A DNA stretch of 64,000 nt from Glaciecola sp049650345 (GCA_049650345.1 JBARZY010000123.1:49185-113184); one strand, 5' to 3'; positions 35,474 through 44,901 are shown, counted from the first letter of the stretch. The notes: generated from the letters alone by a model not told the origin. A program made the numbers and translations.

Positions 35474-37726
35474 ATGTCCCATCTTCAACGCATTATCCTA
35501 ATTTTAGCCGCTTTTGGCGTAGTCAGCATTGTCCTTTCGCAAACCGGCTTGTACACCAACAAAAAAGCACCTGTAGCAAATATTCACATAAATTCACACA
35601 ACAAAAATATGGCATTGTTGGTGAATAAAAATGAGTCAAATACTACCCTTAATACCGAGCATGTCTCACCCACTTATGTCACGAATATATATCAATCTGG
35701 AAGCGGTAGTTTTTACTTTGAAGCCGATAAAAGTATGGAGGCAAGTCACACTAATCAGCCCCATGAGTTAGGCGACCCCTTACCGTACTATGAAGTTGCT
35801 AATATCCTGAGTACTCATGCTGATATTAGTGTAACAGGGCCCATTGCACGAACGCGACTCACCCAGGTATTTACTAATACCAGTAACGAACCAAGATCCG
35901 GCGTATATGTGTTTCCGTTACCAAGTAATGCTGCCGTAGATACTTTAGTGATGACCACCGATAACGCTACAATAAAAGGCGTGATAAAAGCCAAAGACAC
36001 TGCAAAAAAAATGTATCAGCAGGCAAAAGTGAGCGGTAAACAAGCTTCTTTAGTAGCGCAATTACGCCCCAACATCTTTACTAACAGTGTGGCTAACATA
36101 CCTGCAAATTCAACATTATCAGTTAGCATAGAATACCAACAGCTAGTGCACCATGCTGACCACAGATATTCGCTTCGTGTGCCACTGGCCATTACACCGC
36201 GGTATACGTCTAATACAACAGAGAGTGCTATACCAACACTCACTAAAACGCCTAGCAAGACACATATTCGGGTTTCGCTTAATACCGGCTTACCCCTTAG
36301 TAACATTACTAGCGAGCATCACGAAATATTAACCAGTAACCCCTATTCAACCGAATATCGCGTAGTGCTAGATGAACCCAATATGACTACTAAAGACTTT
36401 GTTCTGAACTGGCAAATCAACAGCGGCCGCAGCATACAAGCCTCGCACTTTAATTACAGCGATGATGAATACGAATACGGCCTAATTACCCTAATGCCAC
36501 CGGCAAAAGAGCACATTAATGCGAGGCGCAATGTTGTGTTTGTGCTTGATGTATCAGGTTCGATGCTTGGGGATGCGCTAGACCAAGCAAAACTTGCACT
36601 TGCATTAGGTATACGCGACCTCAACGAATCTGATTATTTTAATGTAATTACGTTTTCATCTACGGCAACACGATTGTGGCAACAAAGCGAGCAAGCCACA
36701 CCCGGTTACAAAGATGAAGCACTGGCCTATTTACATCAATTGAAGGCCGATGGCGGCACAGAAATGCAAAGTGCGCTAAGGCTGGCGTTCTCAACTCCTC
36801 ATAGCCAACATTCATTACCGTCACAGACGCGCCTTAACCAAGTGGTTTTTATTACCGATGGCAGCGTTAGTAACGAAGCAGAACTTATGCGCACAATTAA
36901 CGAAGATAAGCACAATTTTAGACTATTTACCGTGGGTATTGGCAGTGCACCGAATGCATACTTTATGCGCCAAGCCGCCATGATAGGCAAAGGCACATTC
37001 ACTTTTATTGGTGATGTAAACCAAGTAGAGAATAAAATGACTAGCTTATTGGCCAAACTCAAATCACCAGCACTGACTAACCTCACATTAAGTGCTAACA
37101 ACAGCCAAGCATTTGCATTTGAGGTATATCCTAGCACACTCCCTGATTTATATGCCGACATGCCATTAGAGCTTACTTATAGACGAAAGTTGTCGACACA
37201 ATCGTCGCAGATAAGCCCAGACTCACAACAGCTTCCCTTTATAATTGAAGGTGAATATTTAAGTGCAACAGCGGATGGCGGCGTTCAAAATAGAGCATGG
37301 TCAAGTCAATTGCCGGCACTGAGTGCTCAAAAAAAACGAGGACTGCATAAACACTGGGCGCGCATGAAAATTCAAGACCTCACGCAACAACTGTATTTTC
37401 AGAAAAAGCAGGCAGCAGAAGATGACAAAAGTAAAACGCTAACAACTTACATTACCAATGTTGCCCTTAAATATGGCTTGGTGAGCCAATTTACTAGCTT
37501 AGTCGCCGTAGAAACCGATGCAATGGTAAAAAACGTCGCCATGCAAAAACAGGCAGAATTAGCCAAAGCACAGCGTAAACACAGTCGAGCCAAGCTACAA
37601 TCATATGCAAACGCACAGCTACCGCAAACCGCCACACCTGCGGGTATTTTTCTACTCAGTGGCACTATTATGAGTATGTTAGGTGCTTTCATATGGTTAT
37701 TTAGGATCAAGCGTTATGAACATTAA
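35474..37726 (+). CDS. Marine-proteobacterial sortase target protein with VIT and VWA domains
   Basis: The apparent substrate of the neighbouring sortase, 750 residues from ATG 35474 (AAGG upstream; a longer frame from 35438 is less likely). An N-terminal hydrophobic segment (about 4-22) serves as export signal. A VIT domain spans about 100-230 and a VWA domain about 350-520, with the MIDAS motif D359-V-S-G-S363. Near the C-terminus is the sorting signal LPQTA (716-720), a hydrophobic helix, and a basic tail ending KRYEH. VIT-VWA pairs resemble inter-alpha-trypsin-inhibitor heavy chains and are used for metal-dependent adhesion. What it binds is not known. Confidence 0.9.
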   Translation: MSHLQRIILILAAFGVVSIVLSQTGLYTNKKAPVANIHINSHNKNMALLVNKNESNTTLNTEHVSPTYVTNIYQSGSGSFYFEADKSMEASHTNQPHELGDPLPYYEVANILSTHADISVTGPIARTRLTQVFTNTSNEPRSGVYVFPLPSNAAVDTLVMTTDNATIKGVIKAKDTAKKMYQQAKVSGKQASLVAQLRPNIFTNSVANIPANSTLSVSIEYQQLVHHADHRYSLRVPLAITPRYTSNTTESAIPTLTKTPSKTHIRVSLNTGLPLSNITSEHHEILTSNPYSTEYRVVLDEPNMTTKDFVLNWQINSGRSIQASHFNYSDDEYEYGLITLMPPAKEHINARRNVVFVLDVSGSMLGDALDQAKLALALGIRDLNESDYFNVITFSSTATRLWQQSEQATPGYKDEALAYLHQLKADGGTEMQSALRLAFSTPHSQHSLPSQTRLNQVVFITDGSVSNEAELMRTINEDKHNFRLFTVGIGSAPNAYFMRQAAMIGKGTFTFIGDVNQVENKMTSLLAKLKSPALTNLTLSANNSQAFAFEVYPSTLPDLYADMPLELTYRRKLSTQSSQISPDSQQLPFIIEGEYLSATADGGVQNRAWSSQLPALSAQKKRGLHKHWARMKIQDLTQQLYFQKKQAAEDDKSKTLTTYITNVALKYGLVSQFTSLVAVETDAMVKNVAMQKQAELAKAQRKHSRAKLQSYANAQLPQTATPAGIFLLSGTIMSMLGAFIWLFRIKRYEH

Positions 37727-38279
37727 TTGGCAAAAGGCGCTAGGCGTGAGTATATGCTTAATTGGTCTAGCACTGCTCACTAGCGGCTTTTACATTCAAC
37801 TCAAAGCGCAAATGGCGCAGTTATTAATTGCCCATGCGTATCAACAACAGCGAACAACTAACGAAAGCATTAAACCATGGCCTTGGGCAGACACCCATGT
37901 AGCGGCAAGAATTAAAATTAAACACCAGTGGATGTATGTACTTTTTGGCGCCAGTGCACGAAATTTAGCATTTGGGCCAACCGTAATAGCCAACACAAGC
38001 TTACCGGGAACACGCGGCAACAGCGTAGTAGTAGGACACCGAGATACGCATTTTGAGGTGCTCCAACATGTACACGTAGGTGAGCGCATTAAAGTGGAAC
38101 GCAATGGGACAACTATTGACTATGAGGTAATTGATACAGCAATTGTAGATCAATCATCTATCTCAGTAACAGCACCATTAGATGACACCGCACTGACATT
38201 AATAACGTGTTATCCATTTAATGATATTAGCCCTAACCCAAAGCAGCGATTTGTTGTTAGGGCAATTAAAATTAGCTAG
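37716..38279 (+). CDS. Class GN (proteobacterial dedicated) sortase
   Basis: Cysteine transpeptidase of 187 residues. One N-terminal transmembrane helix (about 5-25) is followed by the sortase barrel with the three catalytic residues H108 (VVVGHRDTHF), C165 (LTLITCYPF) and R178 (KQRFVVRA). ATG 37716 lies inside the end of the target gene (11-base overlap), so substrate and enzyme are translationally coupled. Expected to act at the periplasmic face of the inner membrane, cutting the LPQTA signal. The 3' end overlaps the convergent dsbC by 8 bases. Confidence 0.92.
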   Translation: MNINWQKALGVSICLIGLALLTSGFYIQLKAQMAQLLIAHAYQQQRTTNESIKPWPWADTHVAARIKIKHQWMYVLFGASARNLAFGPTVIANTSLPGTRGNSVVVGHRDTHFEVLQHVHVGERIKVERNGTTIDYEVIDTAIVDQSSISVTAPLDDTALTLITCYPFNDISPNPKQRFVVRAIKIS

Positions 38280-39036
38280 CTTGTTTAAGCTCTGCCAAAA
38301 TTGCCTGTGCCGGCTTGTAACCAGGGATAACCGAGCCATTCGGTAACACAATGTTTGGCGTACCATTTACACCAATTTGTTGACCAAATTTGTATTGTTC
38401 GGCCACCTCATTTTCACATGACGAACTGGCCACGGTTTCGCCTGCTTTTGCATCGGTAATTGCTTGATGAGGATCGTCTGCACACCAAATAGAAACCGTA
38501 TCCCGGTAAACCTGGCTATTTAAGCCCGCTCGCGGCCAAGCAAGGTACCTAACGGTGATGCCAAGCTGGTTGAGTTGTGGCATTTCGTTGTGAAGCTTAC
38601 GGCAATAGCCACAAGTCGCATCTGTAAATACGTTAATCACATACTTTTCGTCAGGTGCTTTAAATTCAATAGCTGATTCAGAAAACCGTGCCACGCCTTT
38701 CAAGCGCAAGTCTTGTAAGGCGAGTTCAGTCTCGTCGACGATGCCATTGGCAATGTTATACAAGCGCGCTTGCAAAAAATACTCGCCATTATCGCTAACG
38801 TAAAACAAACCGCGATCGGTATATATTTGTTTAAGACCCGGCACTGGAGAATCGGCAATACTGCTTATTTGAATATTCAGTTTGGCAGAGAGTCTTTCAA
38901 TAGAAAGCTCGGGGGTATCAAGTGCCTGCATGTTCGCCTGAGCGAAGCTGGCAGTAAGTAACATACAAGTTAACGTAAACAAGCGTTTTACATGGACGTG
39001 TAAAGTAAGTGGAAATATTCGATTCACTGTCGTCAT
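38272..39036 (-). CDS. dsbC: Periplasmic disulfide isomerase DsbC
   Basis: Thiol:disulfide interchange protein that reshuffles wrong disulfides in the periplasm. 254 residues with a signal peptide (to about residue 35, ASFAQA), an N-terminal dimerisation domain, and a thioredoxin fold with active site CGYC (TDATCGYCRKLH) and cis-proline segment NGTPNIVLPNG. It lies between the sortase gene and xerD. In E. coli dsbC is followed by recJ; here the sortase module intervenes. A terminator-like hairpin separates it from xerD, so it probably has its own promoter in 39037-39170. Confidence 0.95.
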   Translation of the reverse strand: MTTVNRIFPLTLHVHVKRLFTLTCMLLTASFAQANMQALDTPELSIERLSAKLNIQISSIADSPVPGLKQIYTDRGLFYVSDNGEYFLQARLYNIANGIVDETELALQDLRLKGVARFSESAIEFKAPDEKYVINVFTDATCGYCRKLHNEMPQLNQLGITVRYLAWPRAGLNSQVYRDTVSIWCADDPHQAITDAKAGETVASSSCENEVAEQYKFGQQIGVNGTPNIVLPNGSVIPGYKPAQAILAELKQAS

Positions 39037-39170
39037 AATTCTTTCTATTATTCCGTTTTAGTTCGTATTTAATATATAGACCGGCAAGCAGCGTATATTA
39101 CTTCAATTATTTACTTTTAACATACGTTGTAGCGGCATAAAGGAGTGAAAATTTATATTTAATTGCTAAA

Positions 39171-39198
39171 ACCATCCACAACTACCCTCGCGGATGGT
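39171..39198 (-). terminator. Terminator-like hairpin at the 3' end of xerD
   Basis: ACCATCC (39171-39177) pairs with GGATGGT (39192-39198); on the minus strand the stem is followed by TTTT. The hairpin includes the last codons and stop of xerD. The loop is 14 bases, so efficiency may be modest. Confidence 0.45.
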
Positions 39199-40129
39199 GA
39201 TTTTTAACCAAAGATTGCAGCCTATGCGTCGCAACGTGGGTATAAATTTGTGTTGTAGATAAGTCAGAGTGCCCTAATAACATTTGCACTACGCGTAAGT
39301 CAGCACCATGATTCAGCAAATGAGTAGCGAAAGCATGTCGCAGGGTATGCGGAGATAAGGTCACTTTTATCCCCGCTAATTTTGCATAATGTTTAATTCT
39401 ATGCCAAAACGTTTGACGCGTCATAGTAAGCCCTCGCTTACTAGGAAAAACAGTATTTGTAGGCTTCTTAAGTAAATCAGCACGAGCATATTTTAAGTAG
39501 GCCGACACATGATCTAAGGCCTCTTCGCCCATTGGCACTAAGCGCTCTTTACCGCCCTTGCCTGTTACTCGAATAACCCCTTGCTGTAAGCCTAATTCAT
39601 GCATTTGTAAATTAACCAGCTCACTCACCCGCATACCTGTAGCATATAGTAGCTCTAGCATTGCTTTATCTCGCATTTGAATGGGGTCATGCTCTTCTGG
39701 TGCATTTAACAAGGCGAGAACTTCATTTTCAGTAAGTGTGGCAGGTAAATACTGGGGTAGCTTTGGATTCGAAATATGAGAAACAGGATTGTCTTTGCGT
39801 AATTCACGTGTGACTAAATACAGATAAAACGCACGTACACAGCTTAATAAACGCGCCGTAGAGCGCTGACTAAATTTTTGGTCTAGCCGCACAGCGAGGT
39901 AAGTTTGAATATGCGTAGTGGTGACTTCAAGTAATGTCACATTAGCGCAATACTTTTCGATAAAAAGCGCAAACTTAGTCAAATCGGTTTTGTACGCACT
40001 GACGGTATTATCACTTAAGCCTTTTTCTACCCACAACATGGTTAAAAAAGCGTCGACATATTCAGCATTATGTGGCGCAAGCGCCGTGCGTTTATCTACC
40101 CGTTTATTTAATCGGGGCTGCTGTGACAT
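39182..40129 (-). CDS. xerD: Tyrosine recombinase XerD
   Basis: Site-specific recombinase that with XerC resolves chromosome dimers at dif. 315 residues, about 17 longer at the N-terminus than E. coli XerD. Catalytic landmarks: R in ATGMRVSEL, K in VTGKGGKERLVP, H-x-x-R in SPHTLRHAFATHLLNHGA, and the tyrosine in STTQIYTHVA. XerC is the main alternative, but dsbC next door supports XerD. Its ATG overlaps the djlA stop codon (TAATG). Confidence 0.94.
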   Translation of the reverse strand: MSQQPRLNKRVDKRTALAPHNAEYVDAFLTMLWVEKGLSDNTVSAYKTDLTKFALFIEKYCANVTLLEVTTTHIQTYLAVRLDQKFSQRSTARLLSCVRAFYLYLVTRELRKDNPVSHISNPKLPQYLPATLTENEVLALLNAPEEHDPIQMRDKAMLELLYATGMRVSELVNLQMHELGLQQGVIRVTGKGGKERLVPMGEEALDHVSAYLKYARADLLKKPTNTVFPSKRGLTMTRQTFWHRIKHYAKLAGIKVTLSPHTLRHAFATHLLNHGADLRVVQMLLGHSDLSTTQIYTHVATHRLQSLVKNHHPRG

Positions 40130-40986
40130 TAAAATCCACGACTATTTTTAACAAGCTCATAGGCAGCTTGAATATCTTGCGTTTTTGATTTGGCTAACTC
40201 TAAGGCTTGAGGCGGTAACCCTTTTGCACTCAGCTTGTCAGGGTGGTGTAACGACATTTGCTTTTTGTACGCCCGCTTAATTGTTTTGTCATCGTCACGT
40301 TCACTTGCGCCCAGTATACTGTATGCATCGGCTAATGAGCTTTTTGTTGAGTATTGTTGATGCTGGCCTTGCTGTTGACCGCCTTGTTGTGAACTTTGTT
40401 GCTTATGAAACCCTTGCCTAAACCGCTGCTGAGCTTCGTAGCTAGTAATTAAAAAGTGTAAGTCTTTACGGCTAAAGCCAAGGCTTGCTGCAACCTTTTC
40501 TAGCACATTCAACTCTGCTTGTGTGATACGCCCATCTGCACACGCAGCGCTGATTAGTATTTCCAAAAACACTTGCATTATGTCACTGCGACCATGGCAA
40601 TGCTGCACAAAATCTTTCAACATTTCTTGCAACGGGAAATCTCGTGCTTTGCCATCACGGAACGCTTGTTGTGCCTCAGCCCTCAGCTCTCCACTTAACT
40701 TCATGTTATCCATTAATGTCGACGCCACGGCAATTTCTTCAGGCGTAACTTTGCCATCTGCCTTAGAAATGTGTCCCAACGATGAAAACAAGGCATGAAA
40801 GAAAACAGCTTGGCGTTTAAAGTCGCCATTGGCACTAAAAAATCGCGCAAAGCCACCTTGTTTTGAAAAGTCTTTGGCATATCCCACATCAAACATGTGA
40901 CCTACAATTAAACCAATAATGGCGCCGGGTAACTTTAAAAAGATAAACCCAATCACAAAACCTAAGATCTTCCCGTAAATACTCAT
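40129..40986 (-). CDS. djlA: Membrane-anchored DnaJ-like co-chaperone DjlA
   Basis: Type III J-domain protein that stimulates DnaK at the inner membrane. 285 residues: an N-terminal transmembrane helix (about 8-28) with glycines, a central TerB-like helical domain (about 50-190, including AACADGRITQAEL), a Gln/Gly-rich linker (about 205-225), and a C-terminal J domain with HPD in MSLHHPDKL. It is divergent from lptD, the conserved enteric order, and is coupled to xerD downstream. Confidence 0.95.
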   Translation of the reverse strand: MSIYGKILGFVIGFIFLKLPGAIIGLIVGHMFDVGYAKDFSKQGGFARFFSANGDFKRQAVFFHALFSSLGHISKADGKVTPEEIAVASTLMDNMKLSGELRAEAQQAFRDGKARDFPLQEMLKDFVQHCHGRSDIMQVFLEILISAACADGRITQAELNVLEKVAASLGFSRKDLHFLITSYEAQQRFRQGFHKQQSSQQGGQQQGQHQQYSTKSSLADAYSILGASERDDDKTIKRAYKKQMSLHHPDKLSAKGLPPQALELAKSKTQDIQAAYELVKNSRGF

Positions 40987-41261
40987 TATGTTGTTAGTTG
41001 CCCCAGCGTTAAGGTGTTACAAATAGTCTTATTTATGTAGTGTAATGCTTGTTTTTGCTAGGCGAAAGTATAAAACACCTGCAAATTTAATTGTTAGCGT
41101 ATATTTATATACAAAATTACCCAATAAAACCGTTATTTTGTTGGTAATTATGTGTGAACACCGTAAAATCTACAAAGGGTGCAGAATAACGATGAAAATA
41201 ATCAAAATGCCCCGAACAATAAAGTAAATCAACAGAGGTGTTAGCAGGTGCTGACTCATTA

Positions 41262-43574
41262 ATGCTTAAATTTTGTTATCCAACTTGTCTCGCGTCTCAT
41301 TTGCGCCGCACATATAAAGTCGTATCAACCAGCAGCCTACGTGCACGTGTTGTGTGTTTTGTTACATTCTTGGCTGTTGCGCCCGCACATGGGCAAACTA
41401 GTCCTTCTCAAAACTTATTGAACGCCCAGTGTCCCGTGCAAAACTTTGATTTTACTCCCCCAACCATTGCAAGTGACAAAATAGAGGTTAAATCAGCGTC
41501 GGCATTAGTGGTCAAAGATACCCTTGCAGTATTTAAAGGCGATGTATCTATTGTGAGCAGTACTAGCATAATCACCGCAGACAGCGCTGATATACTAAAC
41601 TCGGGTAAACAAATATCTGCGTCTGGCGATGTTCAATACACCGATGATTTACTGCAAGTTAATAGCGAAGGCGTTGAGCTAAACAGCGCACTTGAGCTAT
41701 TACAAATGCAAGAAACCGACTATAAAATCAAGGGCATTAATGGCCGTGGTGGCGCTGATATATTATCAATATCGAGAGAAAAAGGTGTAGTACTCGAGGA
41801 TGTATCCTTTACTACCTGTCCTTTAGGAGGCGAAGATTGGAAGATTCAAGCATCCGAAATATCGATTGAAAAAGATATGCCCTTTGGGCAAGCTTACAAC
41901 ACACGATTTTATGTGCGCGATGTGCCGGTTTTTTACTTGCCTTACTTTGCCTTTCCCATTACTACTGAACGCCAAAGTGGATTTTTGTTTCCACAATTTG
42001 GCAACTCATCAAGTACCGGTATTGAATACGAACAACCATTTTATTGGAATATTGCGCCAAACATGGATGCTACTATTTCTGGTCGCTTTATGACCAATCG
42101 TGGCCTGCAGCTAAAATCGGAATTTAGGTATCTGTTTGAGAAACACACCGGCGAACTGCAACTCGAATACTTACCCAGCGACAACGATAATGCCCTGCTA
42201 GACGAACGATACTTCTACAGATACACGCACAGAGGCAGATTAAGCGACAGTTGGTCAATTGCTGCTGATATAAGTGACCTAAGCGATAACAATTATATTA
42301 TCGATTTAGGCTCTGAACACTATAGCCAAGCTGATACCTTTTTGTACCGTCAATTAGGTGTAAATTATGCGTCAAGCGAATTAGACTTTTCTATGTTTAT
42401 ACGCGATTTCACTAACATTGGACAAGTATCAAACAATTACCGCGCCTTACCTGAAGCAAAACTGAACTATCGTACCCAGTTAAATGATGCCGTTAACTTT
42501 GGCATTAAGTCGGAAGTGGCGTATTTTGAAATTGATGAAGATGTATCGCCTAATGCAGTGCGTGTGCATATAGAGCCGTCAATTAGCGTGCCCTATCAAC
42601 GCGCATGGGGTGAGTTGTTAGCACAAGGTAGTATTTTACATACGTACTACCGACAAGACCTAAAAAATATTGACCCGACTACCACGCCTCTAGAAAAAGA
42701 AGTTACGCGAACAGTAGGCCAAGCAAGATTGTATGGTTCTCTTATATTTGAACGTGACCAAACGATGCTCGGCGATAAATTTTTGCTTACCTTAGAGCCT
42801 AAAGCCCAATATTTGTATACCACCTTTCAAGATCAGTCCAATATAGGATTGTATGACTCTACCCAACTATTAACCAATTTTGGAAATTTATTTAGCGGTC
42901 AGGAATTTACAGGGCTTGATCGCATAAACGATAACAATCAGCTAACACTTGGTGCAACTTCTAGACTGTTAGATAGCAATAACAAAGAACTACTGACTGC
43001 GAGTATTGGGCAAATATTCTTTATTGAAGATGCGCGCTTAATTGACAGTCAACGAGATGAAAATAGAAGCGCTATTGCGGCAGAAATTGACTGGCAAGTG
43101 AACCAAAATTGGTTTTTACACTCTGATATACAAGTTGGCGATCAATCTGACCGTGTAGAAAGAAGCAGTTTTTCAACCCAATACCAACTCAGTGACAAAA
43201 AGCTAATACAACTTAATCATCGATACATACGCGAACTATCAAACGAAAAGATTGATCAAGTGGGCTTGTCTGCGAGTTGGCCAATCAATCAAAATTGGCA
43301 TTGGGTGGGTCGTTATTATCGAGATTTGAAACGTTCTCGGTCAATTGAAAGTTACATAGGCATTGAGTATGAAAGTTGCTGTTGGGCAATACGCCTAACC
43401 GCTCGCCGGCATTTAGCAACGCGCTTTAACAACAACGGTGTGCGAGATTTAAATGAATTTGATTCGGGAATTGCGTTACAATTTACCTTCAAAGGTATGG
43501 GCAGTAGCCGGAATAAAGCAGATATGCTAAACCAAGGGTTGTTTGGATATCGACAACCGTTTGTGCTTAATTAA
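41262..43574 (+). CDS. lptD: LPS-assembly outer-membrane protein LptD
   Basis: Outer-membrane beta-barrel that inserts lipopolysaccharide into the outer leaflet together with LptE. About 770 residues from ATG 41262; an in-frame GTG at 41238 would add eight. A signal-peptide-like stretch ends near APAHGQ. The OstA/LptA-like jellyroll domain (about 60-210; ASALVVKDTLAVFKGDVSIV) is followed by the barrel. Cysteines near the N-terminus (NAQC) and a CC pair near the C-terminus (ESCCWAIRL) fit the interdomain disulfides, which DsbC (dsbC nearby) helps form. The upstream 275 bases hold no gene I can support. Confidence 0.95.
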   Translation: MLKFCYPTCLASHLRRTYKVVSTSSLRARVVCFVTFLAVAPAHGQTSPSQNLLNAQCPVQNFDFTPPTIASDKIEVKSASALVVKDTLAVFKGDVSIVSSTSIITADSADILNSGKQISASGDVQYTDDLLQVNSEGVELNSALELLQMQETDYKIKGINGRGGADILSISREKGVVLEDVSFTTCPLGGEDWKIQASEISIEKDMPFGQAYNTRFYVRDVPVFYLPYFAFPITTERQSGFLFPQFGNSSSTGIEYEQPFYWNIAPNMDATISGRFMTNRGLQLKSEFRYLFEKHTGELQLEYLPSDNDNALLDERYFYRYTHRGRLSDSWSIAADISDLSDNNYIIDLGSEHYSQADTFLYRQLGVNYASSELDFSMFIRDFTNIGQVSNNYRALPEAKLNYRTQLNDAVNFGIKSEVAYFEIDEDVSPNAVRVHIEPSISVPYQRAWGELLAQGSILHTYYRQDLKNIDPTTTPLEKEVTRTVGQARLYGSLIFERDQTMLGDKFLLTLEPKAQYLYTTFQDQSNIGLYDSTQLLTNFGNLFSGQEFTGLDRINDNNQLTLGATSRLLDSNNKELLTASIGQIFFIEDARLIDSQRDENRSAIAAEIDWQVNQNWFLHSDIQVGDQSDRVERSSFSTQYQLSDKKLIQLNHRYIRELSNEKIDQVGLSASWPINQNWHWVGRYYRDLKRSRSIESYIGIEYESCCWAIRLTARRHLATRFNNNGVRDLNEFDSGIALQFTFKGMGSSRNKADMLNQGLFGYRQPFVLN

Positions 43575-43593
43575 GAAACCAAATAGAGTAGTT

Positions 43594-44901
43594 ATGAAAA
43601 AAACATTGTTAGTAGGGCTACTAAGTGCAAGCTTAATGGCAAGTACCTTAGTAATAAACACCGCAGCGCACGCTCGTGAGTTACTAGACAAGGTGGCCGT
43701 TATTGTAGATAAAGGTGTGGTCCTAGAAAGCGAAATCGCTGAGCTAGTTGACGTGGTAAATGCGAACGCACTTAAAAGCGGACAAGCGTTACCATCAAAT
43801 GCCGCAGTTAGACGCCAAGCAATTGAACGCTTGATTCTTGAGAACCTTCAAATGCAAATGGCTGAGCGTATGGGCATTCAGGTAAGTGATCCACAACTTG
43901 AACAAACCATCGCTAACATTGCACAGGGTCAAGGTATAACTGTGCAAACGCTGCGTAATGATTTAGCTGCGCAAGGTATGAGTTATGATGTGTATCGTGA
44001 GCAGGTGAGAAAAGAGCTGATCACCGGTGAAGTAAGACGTGCCAATGTACGCCGCCGAATTTATATCACACAACAAGAAATAGATACCCTGTTGAGCATT
44101 ATTAACCAACAAGGCGAGCAACAAGCGGAATATCGTTTGGGCCACATATTAATTGATATCCCCAGCACCGCAACTGAGCAAGACATTAGCACTGCTCGTG
44201 AACGTGCCGACAAAATTCTTGAATTATTAGAAAAAGGGTCAGACTTTGCTAAATTAGCATTAGGCGCATCTTCGGGCGCAAAGGCGTTAGAAGGTGGTGA
44301 CATGGGCTGGATGAACATCAACTCAATGCCTACCCTCTTCGCAGAAGTAGTAGCAGGCAAAGATAAAGAAAATATAATCGGCCCAATTCGAAGTGGTGCT
44401 GGGTTCCATATTCTGAAAATTATGGATACGCGTGGCGTCGAAAAAGTAGAAATTGAAGAAGTGAACGCGCGTCATATTTTAATAAAACCTTCTATTATTC
44501 TGAGTGACGCTAAAGCGCAAGAAATGTTAACCACGTTTAGAGCACAGCTAATTGAAGGTACCGCCGATTTTGCTGAACTGGCTAAGCAACATTCAGAAGA
44601 TCCGGGCTCTGGTTTGAAAGGCGGGAATCTTGGGTGGAGCGATCCTAGCGCTTACGTGCCAGAATTCAGAGACGCATTAGCCGTCATGAAAAAAGATGAA
44701 TACAGTATGCCTATTCGCACCGTACATGGTTGGCACTTAATCCAATTACTCGACCGCAGAGTAGACGACGCTACTGAAAAACGTAAAGAAGAGCGCGCGT
44801 ATCAACTTATATTTAACCGAAAATTCCAAGAAGAAACCGATACATGGCTACGCGAGATGCGCAATCAGGCGTACATAGAAGTAGTTGACGAAAATGCTTG
44901 A
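43594..44901 (+). CDS. surA: Periplasmic chaperone/prolyl isomerase SurA
   Basis: Periplasmic chaperone for outer-membrane proteins, 435 residues from ATG 43594. Signal peptide to about residue 27 (AAHA), an N-terminal chaperone domain, two parvulin (PpiC) domains (about 185-285 and 295-395, each with the G-G-D/N-x-G-W motif: GGDMGWM and GGNLGWS), and a C-terminal helix. It begins 19 bases after lptD and overlaps pdxA by 8 bases. Confidence 0.97.
   Translation: MKKTLLVGLLSASLMASTLVINTAAHARELLDKVAVIVDKGVVLESEIAELVDVVNANALKSGQALPSNAAVRRQAIERLILENLQMQMAERMGIQVSDPQLEQTIANIAQGQGITVQTLRNDLAAQGMSYDVYREQVRKELITGEVRRANVRRRIYITQQEIDTLLSIINQQGEQQAEYRLGHILIDIPSTATEQDISTARERADKILELLEKGSDFAKLALGASSGAKALEGGDMGWMNINSMPTLFAEVVAGKDKENIIGPIRSGAGFHILKIMDTRGVEKVEIEEVNARHILIKPSIILSDAKAQEMLTTFRAQLIEGTADFAELAKQHSEDPGSGLKGGNLGWSDPSAYVPEFRDALAVMKKDEYSMPIRTVHGWHLIQLLDRRVDDATEKRKEERAYQLIFNRKFQEETDTWLREMRNQAYIEVVDENA

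Noticed and set aside
41045..41227. Plus-strand frame of 60 codons upstream of lptD
   Set aside because: No family, no convincing ribosome binding site; lies in the djlA-lptD divergent promoter region.
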